DNA of 64,000 nucleotides, taken from NCBI GenBank assembly GCA_963921935.1, contig OY998176.1, positions 92,382,910-92,446,909 of the forward strand. The letters run 5' to 3'. Below the pieces are notes generated by a model that had not been told where the DNA came from, did not search any database, and worked only from the letters and a program-made list of their open reading frames with translations. Positions 1 through 9,697 of this stretch are shown here, piece after piece. The DNA comes from Galeruca laticollis (Eukaryota > Arthropoda > Insecta > Coleoptera > Chrysomelidae). Position numbers and translations under genes: made by a program. Numbering within the stretch: position 1 is the first letter of the stretch; every line of letters begins with the position of its first letter.

Positions 1-178
1 TTGTCGACAAATTTGAATCTCAACGCCATCTACATTCATGCCCATGTACTAATCTTTTAATTGTGCAAAGGTTCAGATCCATGCTAACCCAGTGAATGCG
101 CGGGATATTTGAAAATTGACTTGCGCGGGAAATTTAAAAATTGACTTACGAATGCGCGGGAAATTTAAAATAAAATTA
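1..178. other. Gene-free AT-rich start of window
   Basis: No coding potential recognised. A short motif of the form GCGCGGGAAATTT recurs near 97, 122 and 153 and again in a shorter form at 179, giving a decayed direct-repeat patch next to the foldback sequence. Confidence 0.6.
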
Positions 179-404
179 CCCGCGAAATTTAAGCGATCGA
201 ATCGAGTCGTCACCTCAAATTGTAAATGAAACAAAAGTATTTTGCAAAATACTTCTTTTTACAAGCATTGCAAATTTATGAGTTGCTGTTAACAACAAAA
301 TGTTAAAAGTTGAAATGCTATCAAAAAAGAGAATTTCACACAATGCTTCTGTTCCATTTACAATTTGAGGTGACAACTAGTTTCGATCAATTAAATTTCT
401 GGGG
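179..404. repeat. Imperfect foldback (hairpin) sequence, MITE-like
   Basis: The arms at about 179-262 and 320-404 are imperfect inverted copies. The best stretch is CACCTCAAATTGTAAATG at 211-228, which returns inverted at about 355-372. The outer parts also match (CCGCGAAATTTAAGCGATCG against the complement of CGATCAATTAAATTTCTGGG). It may be a short non-autonomous DNA transposon. No target-site duplication was resolved, so the class is unknown. Confidence 0.55.
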
Positions 405-624
405 AAAATAATTTGAATGTAGAATTTTAGAGGAATTAGTTAAATGGATTATTAAAACACATAATGAGCATTAATATCATTTTTATTTTGTTTGCCATTC
501 TACACATTACATACATTATCAATGAAATATAAGAAAAAAATTAGTTTTATAGTAGTTATTTGTAAAACGAGTGTCACAATGACATGTTTTGTAGTGTGAA
601 TCACGAGTACTACAGAAAGTAATT

Positions 625-1910
625 ATGACAAAGTTTGGGAAGACAGAGAGGATGAACCGTACTCTGGTGGAAAGAGCTAGATGTATTATGAATGCTTCAA
701 AGGTTCCTAAGTTTCTCTGGGGAGAAGCAATAAGAGCATCATGTTATGTGATAAATAGGTCACCTACGGAGAATCTGGATGGAGATATTACACCAGCCGA
801 GATATGGAACAACAAAAAACCAGATGTTAAACATTTAAAGGTAATTGGGAGTACTTGTTATGCTCATATTCCAGTTAAGTGAAGGAGTAAGTTTGATGAT
901 AAAGCAGGAAAATGCATAATGTTAGGCTACGCACCTACTGGATATAGACTGTGGAATATATCAAAAAATAAAGTAGTTATTGCCAGAAATGTAAGGTTTA
1001 ATGAAGATGAATTTTATTTTAAACAAATGGCAATACTAGATGTAGAGTAAGGAGTAGTCAAGATGAAAATATGGGGAACATTGGTAACAGGCTAGAACAA
1101 GAAGTATACGACGGAAATTACGAAGATGTAATAGATCAAGAAGAACAGAAAGCGAGTGAAGATAGATATAGAAGCAGTCGAAGCATAAAACCACAAAAAT
1201 GGCTAGAAGATTATGAGACTTACATGGCTCTAGATGCTATGAGTTTGGTTGAAGATGTGCCACGGTCATTTGAAGGAGTAGATGAAAGAGATGATAAAAT
1301 TTGCTGGCTCAAATCAATGGATAGAGAAATTAGTTCAATAAATGAAAATGGTACTTGGGAAGCAGTAAGTGAAAAACCTGTAGGGAAAACTATTTTGGAT
1401 ACGAAATGGGTATAAACTTTTAAACCTTTTGAGGAGAATGAATCTGAGAAATATAAGGCTCGATTGGTAGTTCGAGGGTTTGCACAGGAAAGAGGAAAAG
1501 ATTACGAAGAAATTTATTCTCCTGTAGCAAAAATGACCACAATTAGGGTGATCTTAGCTATTGGAAATCAATTTTCATTCTATTTTAGACATTTATATGT
1601 TAGGTCAGCATCCTTGAATGGAGTTTTGGAAGAGGAGGTTTATATATATTCGCCAAAAGGGGTAAAATGTACATCTAGAAGTGGGATATATAAGTTAAAT
1701 AAAGCGTTATATGGGTTGAAACAATCGTCAAAATGTTGGAACATGAAGATTAATTCTTACTTAATTGAGATAGGATTTGTAAGGTCTGAAAATGATTTTT
1801 GTCTATACATCATAATGAATAATAACTATGCTACTTATCTCTTAATTTATGTAGACGATATAATAATATGTGGTCCTGATAATGATTTTATAAACTATAT
1901 TGTAAAGTAA
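625..1910 (+). pseudogene. Ty1/copia retrotransposon pol fragment (integrase C-part and reverse transcriptase)
   Basis: The first part (625-1050) reads as the C-terminal half of a copia integrase (ERMNRTLVERAR, then a GYAPTGYRLW-type block). The second part (1062-1910) reads as the reverse transcriptase: TKWV start block, KARLVVRGFAQ, EEVYIYSPKG, LNKALYGLKQS and the catalytic YVDD followed by IIICG. An in-frame TGA (880-882), a TAA (1048-1050) with a frame change, and a TAA (1413-1415) break the frame. The first RT aspartate, normally in a QMDVKSAF block, is replaced (HLYVRSAS). Gag, protease, the integrase catalytic core, RNase H and LTRs are absent. This is a dead internal fragment. The copia superfamily assignment is secure; the lineage is not. 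Confidence 0.9.
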
Positions 1911-2937
1911 ATAATAAAAAAAAATCGCAGATGCAAATCCCTTATATCTGCCAAGTTGCCCAGAAGTGGATGGTGTTTTCTTAATTATATCCATGTAGAT
2001 AGATGTGGATGGTTCATCCAAAAGCTTACTCGAGGAGCTACCTACAATTTACACAAGTACATTACTTTATTGTTTCCTATACACTCCTAATCACTATTAG
2101 AGAGCTATTGAAACATGAAATAAAGGCTGCTTTTAATAAAAGATCCTGTAATGTGGTTTTAAAATTAACTCTTGAAAGCGACTCTTTGTGTGAACTTTAT
2201 TATGACATTTGTTGAATTAGACAGTTGATGACTGTTTTGTTCCACACTTTTATAACATAAAAATTGTAAAGAGCTGTATTTTTATTGTTTTCGTCATTTA
2301 TTATTATTTATTCATTTGAAAAAAAGGGATTTGGTACATTTGAAATATTATACCACATGGACCAACAATTCAAAATTGCTATTATGATGGGTGTTGGAGA
2401 AGAAGATATAGAGCTTCTACTTCTTCATAATATATAATGAATCCAATAACGAAGGAGCTCCTCATAAACAATTATATTGATGAAGTAAATTTTTTCTACA
2501 AAATATAAGGAAAAACAAATAAATAGATATTACATGTACATAAAGTACAGAACAATTAAAAAATTTAAAACATCATATATTGACAGTAAATATGACAGAA
2601 TGACATGAAAGTTGTCAAAATAATGAACATTTAATTAACTACCACCTTCCTTCATCTAAGTAAAGTGCAGGAAGCCTGTATTTTATTAAAATACTACCGT
2701 GAAAGATCCGGAAAGATCCGATGAATTTGCATGGATACATGTCAAGATATGACAAACTTTATTAAAGTGAAAAATAAGCTTTTCAATAACTCTCTATTAA
2801 GTAGAAATGAAATTTTTTATTTTTATAGTTATTTGTAAGTAGTTCATTACGGTCTATTTATGAATCATTGTCATAGTCAACACTATCATTGTTTTAGCAT
2901 AACCCCTATCATTTCTCAAAACACAAGATTTGTACTT
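1911..2937. other. Gene-free AT-rich stretch
   Basis: No gene recognised. Around 2361-2440 the plus strand reads GVGEEDIELLLLHN and, after a stop, NPITKELL. This faintly resembles the N-terminus of Harbinger nucleases, but it is too short to claim. The copia RNase H region expected after 1910 is not recognisable. Confidence 0.5.
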
Positions 2938-3237
2938 TTAACCCTTTATCACACACTAAGCGGCACCCCGTGCCACAATTCTGACTAGTTTCAATTTTCC
3001 ATGCCTATTTTAAGAACAACTCCTCAGTACCCGTACACCAACATTTGTATTCAACGAAAACAAGCATCTGAAGCACTCACGAGAGATTGCAAAGCAACTT
3101 GTCGATCTGAAATAAAGGCACTGTGAGTTTTATTTTTACTAGGAACAAACAAAAGCTGATGTTAGATGTGCATAGAAGAATGGAACAGGACTAACCATAT
3201 GTGGGGCGACATTTGGTAACAGATTCCAATTTTTGCT

Positions 3238-4218
3238 ACAGGCTATCTGTTTTGATGATGTAAGAACTTGAAAAGAACGGATAGTACCTGATAAACTTTC
3301 ACCAATATGGGTATTTATCCAATATTGAATCAAAACTTTTAGGAAAATTATAGTTCATCAGAATTTGCAACAATAGAAGGAATATTATACCCCTTCTGTG
3401 GAAGATGTGGGTTTGTTATATGCCCGACAAGTCTGCCAAGTATGGCCTGAAAATATATTCCATGTGTGAAGCTAAAACAAGTCAACCAGTAGGTTCATTA
3501 ATATTTGGGTTCCAAGATTGTTGCACAATTGTCTCTTACATGTCTAAAATAAATAGATGCATAATTCTTCTCCACACCATACATGACGATGACAACGTTT
3601 GCCCTGAAACTAAAGTCTCAAATAATTCTAGACCACGATAGCACAAAAAGGGGCGTCAACACATGTCGATCAAATGTGTAGTAGCTACTACAAAAAGAAA
3701 AACATTAAGATGACCACTAGCTATTTTTTTCAGATTTTTGAACATGGCTGGCGTAAATGCTTTTAGAAATGTCTGTGGATATGGTGTACACACTAGATGT
3801 AAATTGAGTGAATGAAAACGACGAATACTCAGTGTGTATTAGTTTATTACTTTCCAGCTAAGCGCTTTCGGCTATTAAGCCACTATCAAAGCCGTCGTCA
3901 TTTAACCTTCGACTTTGGCTTTGACACCTACTTTTTTAAATGACGACGGCTTTGATAATGGCTTAATAGCCGAAAGCGCTTAGCTGCAAAGTAATAAACT
4001 AATACACACTGAGTATTCGTCGTTTTCATTCACTCAATGTAAATGCTTTTGTTATTCATGCTTCTGAAAATCATAAGAAAAAAAGGTTGGAATTTCTGGA
4101 AGGGTTGGCGTTTGCACTTTTTGAAGAACACTTGAAAGATCTAGCCAAAATTAAAAATCTCTCACTAGTATTGAAAGCTTTCCTCTCAAAATATAAAGAA
4201 TCACCCGAATTACCCTAA
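3238..4218 (+). pseudogene. piggyBac transposase remnant (element A)
   Basis: Recognisable blocks in order are: FDDVRT with KERIVPDKLSPI (about 3249-3300); YSSSEFATIEGILYPF (3350-3400), the block holding the first catalytic Asp, here Glu; YMPDKSAKYGLKI after a frame change (3419-3460); then a jump to FGFQDCCTIVSY and INRCIILLHTIHDDD, so the segment with the second Asp is deleted; KRGVNTCRSN where families have GGVDTVDQM (Asp to Asn); MAGVNAF; and after the MITE, NVNAFVIHASENHKKKRLEFLE to a stop at 4216-4218. The copy is non-functional through an internal deletion, at least two frameshifts, two catalytic substitutions and the MITE insertion. Confidence 0.85.
3805..4036. mobile_element. 232-bp foldback MITE inside piggyBac A
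   Basis: The arms are near-perfect inverted copies of about 100 bp, starting TGAGTGAATGAAAACGACGA and including AAGCGCTTTCGGCTATTAAG. Eight-base direct repeats ATGTAAAT (3797-3804 and 4037-4044) abut them exactly, which suggests a hAT-type 8-bp target-site duplication. A longer duplication, GTAAATGCTTTT, occurs at 3749-3760 and 4039-4050, so a second reading with a longer unit beginning at about 3761 is possible. It has no coding capacity. Confidence 0.75.
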
Positions 4219-4574
4219 AATCGAACTCAAACAAGGATAGGTTCATGCAAACATAGGAATAATAATACTGTTAGCTGTTTTCATTTCCTGAAAATTTTTG
4301 ACAATATGGTTAATAATAGATAGTTACTGTGAGCTAAAAAAAATTCTGAATGTCGAAAATTGAACCACGGCACTTGGTGCTGCTAGCGGGTAAGAACAAT
4401 TGTCAGGATGCCACTTGTCACTAAGGGTTGTCATTTTTTGTGCTTATGGTTACAAATGAAAATTGGAACTATGTATAAATACTTCTACTGACGTGCATTA
4501 GTTCAATTTGATTTAATTATTAAGACTGTAACAATGGTAGTGACTACGACTTACCAATATATGTTTATACTTAC

Positions 4575-5524
4575 AAGGCTCTTCTTCTGAGGCTTGAAAT
4601 AATCGCTTCCTTGTGTTCACCTTAACAGGTTTTCTTACTTCTTGTATTGGGCTAGCACCAGTACAGGTTGTAGTAGAAGAACTAAGTGCAGCAATGGATT
4701 CTAAGAAATGTTTCGTCTTAGTTTCATTAAATGAAAAGGAAGTAAAACTAGGAAACAAGAATAAATACATACATACACCTTTCACAATACTACTTAATAT
4801 ACTATACCTTTTAGCTTTTTGGGAGTTAAAAATTATGGTTGATGCTCCTGTACCCAAAAAATGTCATCTACACCTTTTTGGTAACCTATAAACAAAAATA
4901 ACTATTCTTTTTATCTGCATAACTTTTCACAATGATCCTCTATAGGTTTATTGTAACTACCAACAAGTATTATTGCAACAGTAAACATAGAGTTGAATAC
5001 TCACTAGGCAAATGTAGTGTTGGCAGTGAAAGCTTTATTAATTCATTATTCGGGAATTTGGAACTTCCTTCAAAATGAATATCACATATTCTATGATTAC
5101 AATAATGTACCTTCAAGTGATAACTTAGGGTTGTTTATTCTTTGCAACCAAATTCCAGAAACATCTTTATTAGTAGGTATGGAATGTCTTTAATAAGAAA
5201 TTATAGATAAAGCTCATTCAATGCCTTCAAATTTAACTGATTTATTTCAAGTATACATGCTAATTTTCAATTATCACCCAATAATTCCCACTAATAAGTT
5301 CAACATAATATAATTTTATACATAGTAATCGAGAAATAAAAACTTCATCCCCATTTAACTGCTTGGATTTAACTTGAATATTTTAATGAATAACAAAGAA
5401 TGTGTACATTCTAATCCCTGAACGGCTAGTTATAATAGTAGTTTACGTTAATTTAATATAATTACCTTTTCGCCTCTTTATCAGTATACCCTGGCACACA
5501 GCATTTCTTTATTGTTCCACTCAT
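4575..5524 (-). pseudogene. THAP-domain gene remnant, three exons
   Basis: Exon 1 (5466-5524) starts ATG and reads MSGTIKKCCVPGY, the N-terminal zinc-binding start of a THAP domain, with donor GTAATT. Exon 2 (5005-5187) has an acceptor after TTTCTTATTAAAG and joins in phase to give HSIPTNKDVSGIWLQRI, then CNHRICDIHFEGS and LPTLHLP (the THAP C-x-x-H pair and the AVPT-like end), with donor GTGAGT. Exon 3 (4575-4747) follows a strong polypyrimidine acceptor and ends at GTAAGTAT; it reads NETKTKHFLESIAALSSS. THAP proteins are zinc-dependent DNA binders, host genes or P-element derived. Damage: the second Cys is Tyr (TAT), exon 2 has a frameshift before CNHR, and the exon 2/3 phase does not match. 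PiggyBac A sits where further exons would lie. Confidence 0.65.
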
Positions 5525-6031
5525 ATTAAGCTCTAAGCTATTATACACACACGTAATTTCACAAAAATACAACTAGATAAATGATTAATCTTTGAATTAG
5601 ATGATCAAACAAATAAACAATATCAAATACCGTTGTAAAATGGACGTTGTTTGTCGTTGTCAAATAGTCATCTTTCGTTGTTCCGCTATTGATGCATGAT
5701 TGCAACCTGCTACGCTCCATAATGGCCATCAATACGAAATAAAAATACCAAATTGAAGTAAACTTTTGGTTTCCGAACACGAATGTAGATGGTGCTAGAG
5801 AACGTATTTTATTTCGCCCATCTAAGTGCCCAGTGCCTGGTCAGTGCCTCTCTAAACTACAGACGTACCGGGTGTGCTTAGAAGTCTTTGTTATTCATTG
5901 ATTTCTGGGAATTTCCGTTGAGTGTAAATTTTACGACACGCGCCTTAAAGTGTAAGTATAAACTACTCTATTTAATATTTTCTCATTTATATCGTTTCTT
6001 ATGTATTTTTCTGTTCTAGACGTTTTCCATT
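5525..6031 (+). promoter_or_regulatory. Presumed leader of piggyBac B with a 5'UTR intron
   Basis: This stretch upstream of the piggyBac B start codon has no ORF. A donor-like GTAAGT (about 5952) and a branch/pyrimidine tract ending TTTTTCTGTTCTAG (to about 6019) would remove a small intron just before the ATG at 6032. The motif TTTTACGACACGCGCC (about 5929-5944) recurs as TTTACGACAGGCGCC near the right end of the element (about 7907-7921), so it lies inside the transposon. Confidence 0.45.
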
Positions 6032-7963
6032 ATGTCCCGTAGGCCGCTTACACAACATGAGCTAGAAGAAATTGCTCAAGATTTATTCGAAGAGTCAGAG
6101 CAAGATGATGAGACTTACTTTCCCTCGAGTGCCAGCGAGTTTTCGGTAGGAGAAATCGAGCAACAAGCTGAAGAAAGTGCTACCGAACAAAAAAACACTT
6201 CAGACGAATCTGAAGGAAAGGAGGAAACAATGGAAGAATTTTTCATTGGGAAGAATAAATCCACACAATGGCGAAAGACAACATACCGTGTTTCTAGAAA
6301 AAACAAGGGGATAAACGTGGTCCAAGTACCCACTGGATTGACTCAAAAAGCTCTTGGTATTGAAAATGATCTAAGTGCGTTCTTTCAAATTATCGATATA
6401 CGACGATGACGATGTTTTGAGATACACAAATATGTAATCGATCAGCTGAGAATTGACCTTCAATATTCTAGAGATCGAGACTGTAAAAACATCGACAGGC
6501 AAGAGTTCATGGCATACTTGGGTCTGCTATATTTGATCGGTATAAAAAAATCTCATCATGCAAATGTGAAAGAGATTTTTGCCAGTGACGGTACCGATAT
6601 TGAAATAGCAAGTGCTACCATGAGTTACAAGAGATTTCTCTTCATCACCCGTTGTCTGAGATTCGATGACAAGAATACACGAGCTGCAAGGAGGAAAGTT
6701 GATAAACTGGCAGCGGTACGTGATTTTTTCCAAGCTTTTGTCAACAACTGCAAGTCATCATTCAATTTGAGCGAATATATTAGAATCAATGAGATGATCC
6801 ATCCATTTAGAAGTCGTTGTAGCTTCATACAATATATTCCTAGCAAACCAGCCAAATACGGGTTGAAGGTGTTATGTGATGCCAAAAGTTTTTACACTCA
6901 CAATCTGGAAATATACTGCGGAACACAACCCGACGGACCATTTGCTGCCTCTAATACTGCATTAGATATTGTAAAGCGTCTAGTTACTCCGATAGAAAAC
7001 TCAAACCTGAATTGGACCATCGATAACTGGTACACAAGTGTACCACTTGCTGATTATTTGCTTACAAAAAAAAACAGTTTTGGGCACAATAAAAAAAGAA
7101 CAAGGCACAAATACCAAAAGAATTATTGCCGAACAAACACAGACCTGTTGGATCCACTCTCTTTGGTTTCCAAAAGGACAAAATGCTGGTTTCCTATGTT
7201 ACTCGGAAAAATAAATGTGTAATATTACTATCAACATTACATGACAACAAAATAGATCCTGACACCAGAAAGCCTCAGGTTATACTGGACTACAACGAAA
7301 CCAAAGGCGGAGTGGATACGGTCGACAAAATGTGTGCCGCTTACTCGGTCTCTGGAATAACAAAGAGATAGCCATGTATAGTTTTCTACCCTCTAATGAA
7401 TATTGGCTGCATAAATGCTCAAATTTTGTATAAATTTGCCTGTCCACAAAAGGCTCCTAAGCATCGAAGACTTTTTCTAAAAAATTTGGCACTGGCCATG
7501 ATGAAAGAGCATCTTATCTTCGGATCAAATATCAAACATTTACGGCAAAATATAAGTGCTTTTCTAAAAGTGAATTACGGTCGGGAAGTTGTACCGATAA
7601 CAGAAGAAAGAAGAAGCCCTCCAAAACGAGGTGTTTGTCGGTCATGTGCACTGGAGAAGAAAATATCCTCAGCATCAATGAAGTGTTGCCGTTGCCAGTC
7701 CTTTACATGTAAGAACCATTCTGCAGTTGAGGTGGTTTGCAATAATTGTAAGGATGAGAATATTGATTCATTCATTGATTGTTCAAGAAAGTCAAATACA
7801 TTTTTCAAAGTTAGTGTCATTTATCATTTCTCATAACAGTACAGCAATTCCCTAATATTAATATATAGAAAACACCATTTACATGGAGAAAATTCGATGA
7901 CGTAAAATTTACGACAGGCGCCCGCTCAAGTAAAATTACACAATGCGCCCGCTGGAAGGTTAA
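5780..7963 (+). mobile_element. piggyBac element B (degenerate)
   Basis: It holds a nearly full-length piggyBac transposase frame. The right end is ...GCCCGCTGGAAGG followed by TTAA (7960-7963). Two GCGCCCGCT blocks lie just inside it, and the TTTACGACA-GCGCC subterminal motif occurs at both ends in the same orientation. The left terminus with a matching TTAA-CCTTCC was not found, so the left boundary is approximate. Confidence 0.7.
6032..7836 (+). pseudogene. piggyBac transposase (element B), near full length, broken
   Basis: The N-terminus (6032-6409) is acidic and Ser/Glu-rich, as usual in the family, and starts at MSRRPLTQHELEEIA. After a frameshift at about 6405 it continues through FMAYLGLLYLIGI, FLFITRCLRFDDKNTRAARRK, YIPSKPAKYGLKV and NWTIDNWYTS, then after further shifts MLVSYVTRKNKCVILLSTLH, GGVDTVDKMC and a C-terminal Cys-rich finger (CRSCALEKK, MKCCRCQSFTCKNHS, VCNNC). 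The catalytic triad is Asp-Asp-Asp in the family. Here the first is Asn (INEMIHPF), the second is present (TIDNWY) and the third is present (GGVD). About three frameshifts plus the Asp-to-Asn change make it inactive. The intact Cys cluster is the part that binds the transposon ends in relatives. Confidence 0.9.
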
Positions 7964-8206
7964 CTATCAATAAAATAGTCTTGACTATCAACAACAATAG
8001 TATTATACTGGACAATTACATTTGGTTAACCATTTCATATAATATGAATCCTATAAACCACTTCTATCATTCGCAAGAAGTATAACTAGGATTCCAAAAT
8101 TCTTCAAGTTTCGATGTCGTGATGGAAATTTGTTCTGGGTTTTATTCTGAGTAATCCAGAAAAATCTTAAAATCTCTTGAATCCTTTATACCATGCACAA
8201 GGAACA
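7964..8206. other. Intergenic, nothing recognised
   Basis: AT-rich sequence between piggyBac B and an unidentified ORF; no repeat or motif of note. Confidence 0.5.
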
Positions 8207-8386
8207 ATGACCAGGGAAGTGTTAAGTTGGAGGGGTGACTATACGAGTGAAATAGTATCGCTTATCAGGTCTATGGTCGACGCTATCCACAGGGATCATT
8301 TATCACAGCCGCAAGAGCAAAGATGGATCGATTGTCTCTATTCTGAAGTGGCACCGCTCATCGTTCACATGTATGCGAGATTCTGA
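8207..8386 (+). CDS. Unidentified short ORF, possible host exon or retrocopy fragment
   Basis: The frame is open from 8171 after an in-frame TAA. The first ATG (8207, context AACAATGAC) gives 59 residues, MTREVLSWRGDYTSEIVSLI and onward to APLIVHMYARF, stop 8384-8386. Its composition differs from the flanks (clearly higher GC, balanced amino acids, amphipathic helical look), which is why I keep it. I do not recognise a family and claim no function. It could be the last exon of a host gene, a piece carried by a transposon, or chance. Confidence 0.25.
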   Translation: MTREVLSWRGDYTSEIVSLIRSMVDAIHRDHLSQPQEQRWIDCLYSEVAPLIVHMYARF

Positions 8387-8775
8387 TTTAATTTCTTTTC
8401 TGGTATTCTCGCCGCCTTTAAGTGATTTATTACGGCTAGACCGTTTTTTAAAGGTATTGTGTAATTGCTGCTCTCTGTCAATTGCAGAAATTCACTTTTC
8501 TCCTTACGTTTATTTATAAAATACGCCCTTTTATTGTGGTGTTTACAAGACTGACAGAAGTGACGGTATGATAATATAAGGGATAAATGTGTACTGTTAT
8601 TTCACTTCTTTATCACTTTTACCATATAATTAGAAAAGTAATAGTAATAAAAAAAACGTAACGTTGATCTCTTATTAATAAAACTGAATCCATTTGAATT
8701 AAATATATAACACAATGGCTTTTGGATTAAGATTCAAACCAAAACTTTTAAATCGATGGGAATTTGTTAGATATT
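8387..8775. other. AT-rich flank of the pogo element
   Basis: No coding potential. An AATAAA-type signal is present near 8678. Nothing else was recognised. Confidence 0.45.
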
Positions 8776-9697
8776 AAGGTAAGAGGGGCAAACATTGACA
8801 TATCTTCGTAATTTCTTTTTTATTAGATCTGATTTTTTTTAAACGTCTTATAATTTCCTGAGACAGGCATACTATATAGTAATACTAAGCAATGATGTAG
8901 GTACGTAATGTTCTGATTTTTACTTTATCCAAAAAATTTTTTTTAAAAAACTTATACGTTGACAATGTTACCCCATAGATAGTATAACATTGACACCTCA
9001 TATAAATTGAAGCCTAAGTCAATCTTAGGAAGTCGTTAAGGAAAATTGACACATAAATTTGTTTTATGGCCTACTTAGAAACGAACAATTTTTCCTTTTT
9101 CTTTAAACTAAGGACTTATGGGGTAAAACAGCCTAAAAACCTTGTTGTTTTTGAAGAAATCATGTTTTTATTCTGAATAACATAAGAATAATATAATGTA
9201 GGAACCCTATTATGAAAAACTGGAACTTAAACTAGGAATTGCAACTTAAAAACATACAAACTAAATTTTGGTACGTGATCTTAGCAAGATAACAATACTT
9301 ACTAAACTAAAAAATTTTGGTAACTCCACTTATGTGTCACTTTAAAAAAATTCATTCCTCTATTTATCGCCGGTTTGTCAATAATTGCAACTACCGCATT
9401 TAATAATACCGACTCTGTGTCCTCAACATCAGGATATACAAAATACAAACCCTTTTAACGTAAAAAGTTAACCTTAATATCGCCATCCTTCACTAGTACA
9501 ACCTTTCCTATGAAAAGGTGGGTACAGACATAGAACAGAACTTCGTATCGTAACACCGTCGCGCAACAATTGTTTGTTACGCATCGAAGATACGGCGTGT
9601 CAATAAATATAGCGTATCAATACATCGTCGCGTATCTTATAAACGGGACATTTTGCCGTTCCGTCTTTACTAAAACAGAATTTTTTTCTGGTGTCCA

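Larger units (their letters stand above)
2938..4430 (+). mobile_element. piggyBac element A (degenerate)
   Basis: The left end is TTAA (2938-2941) followed by CCCTTTATCACAC. The right end, read inward, is CCCTTAGTGACAAG and is followed by a degenerate TTAA (TTGT, 4428-4431). Both ends carry a subterminal CTAAGCGGCACC...GTGCC-like block (2957-2975, and inverted at about 4365-4390). Between them lies a broken piggyBac transposase. CCC ends and TTAA targets are diagnostic of piggyBac. The element also hosts a later foldback MITE (3805-4036). Confidence 0.8.

Noticed and set aside
4613..4891. Plus-strand frame near 4613-4891
   Set aside because: Antisense to the THAP exon 3, whose splice sites and composition fit the minus strand.
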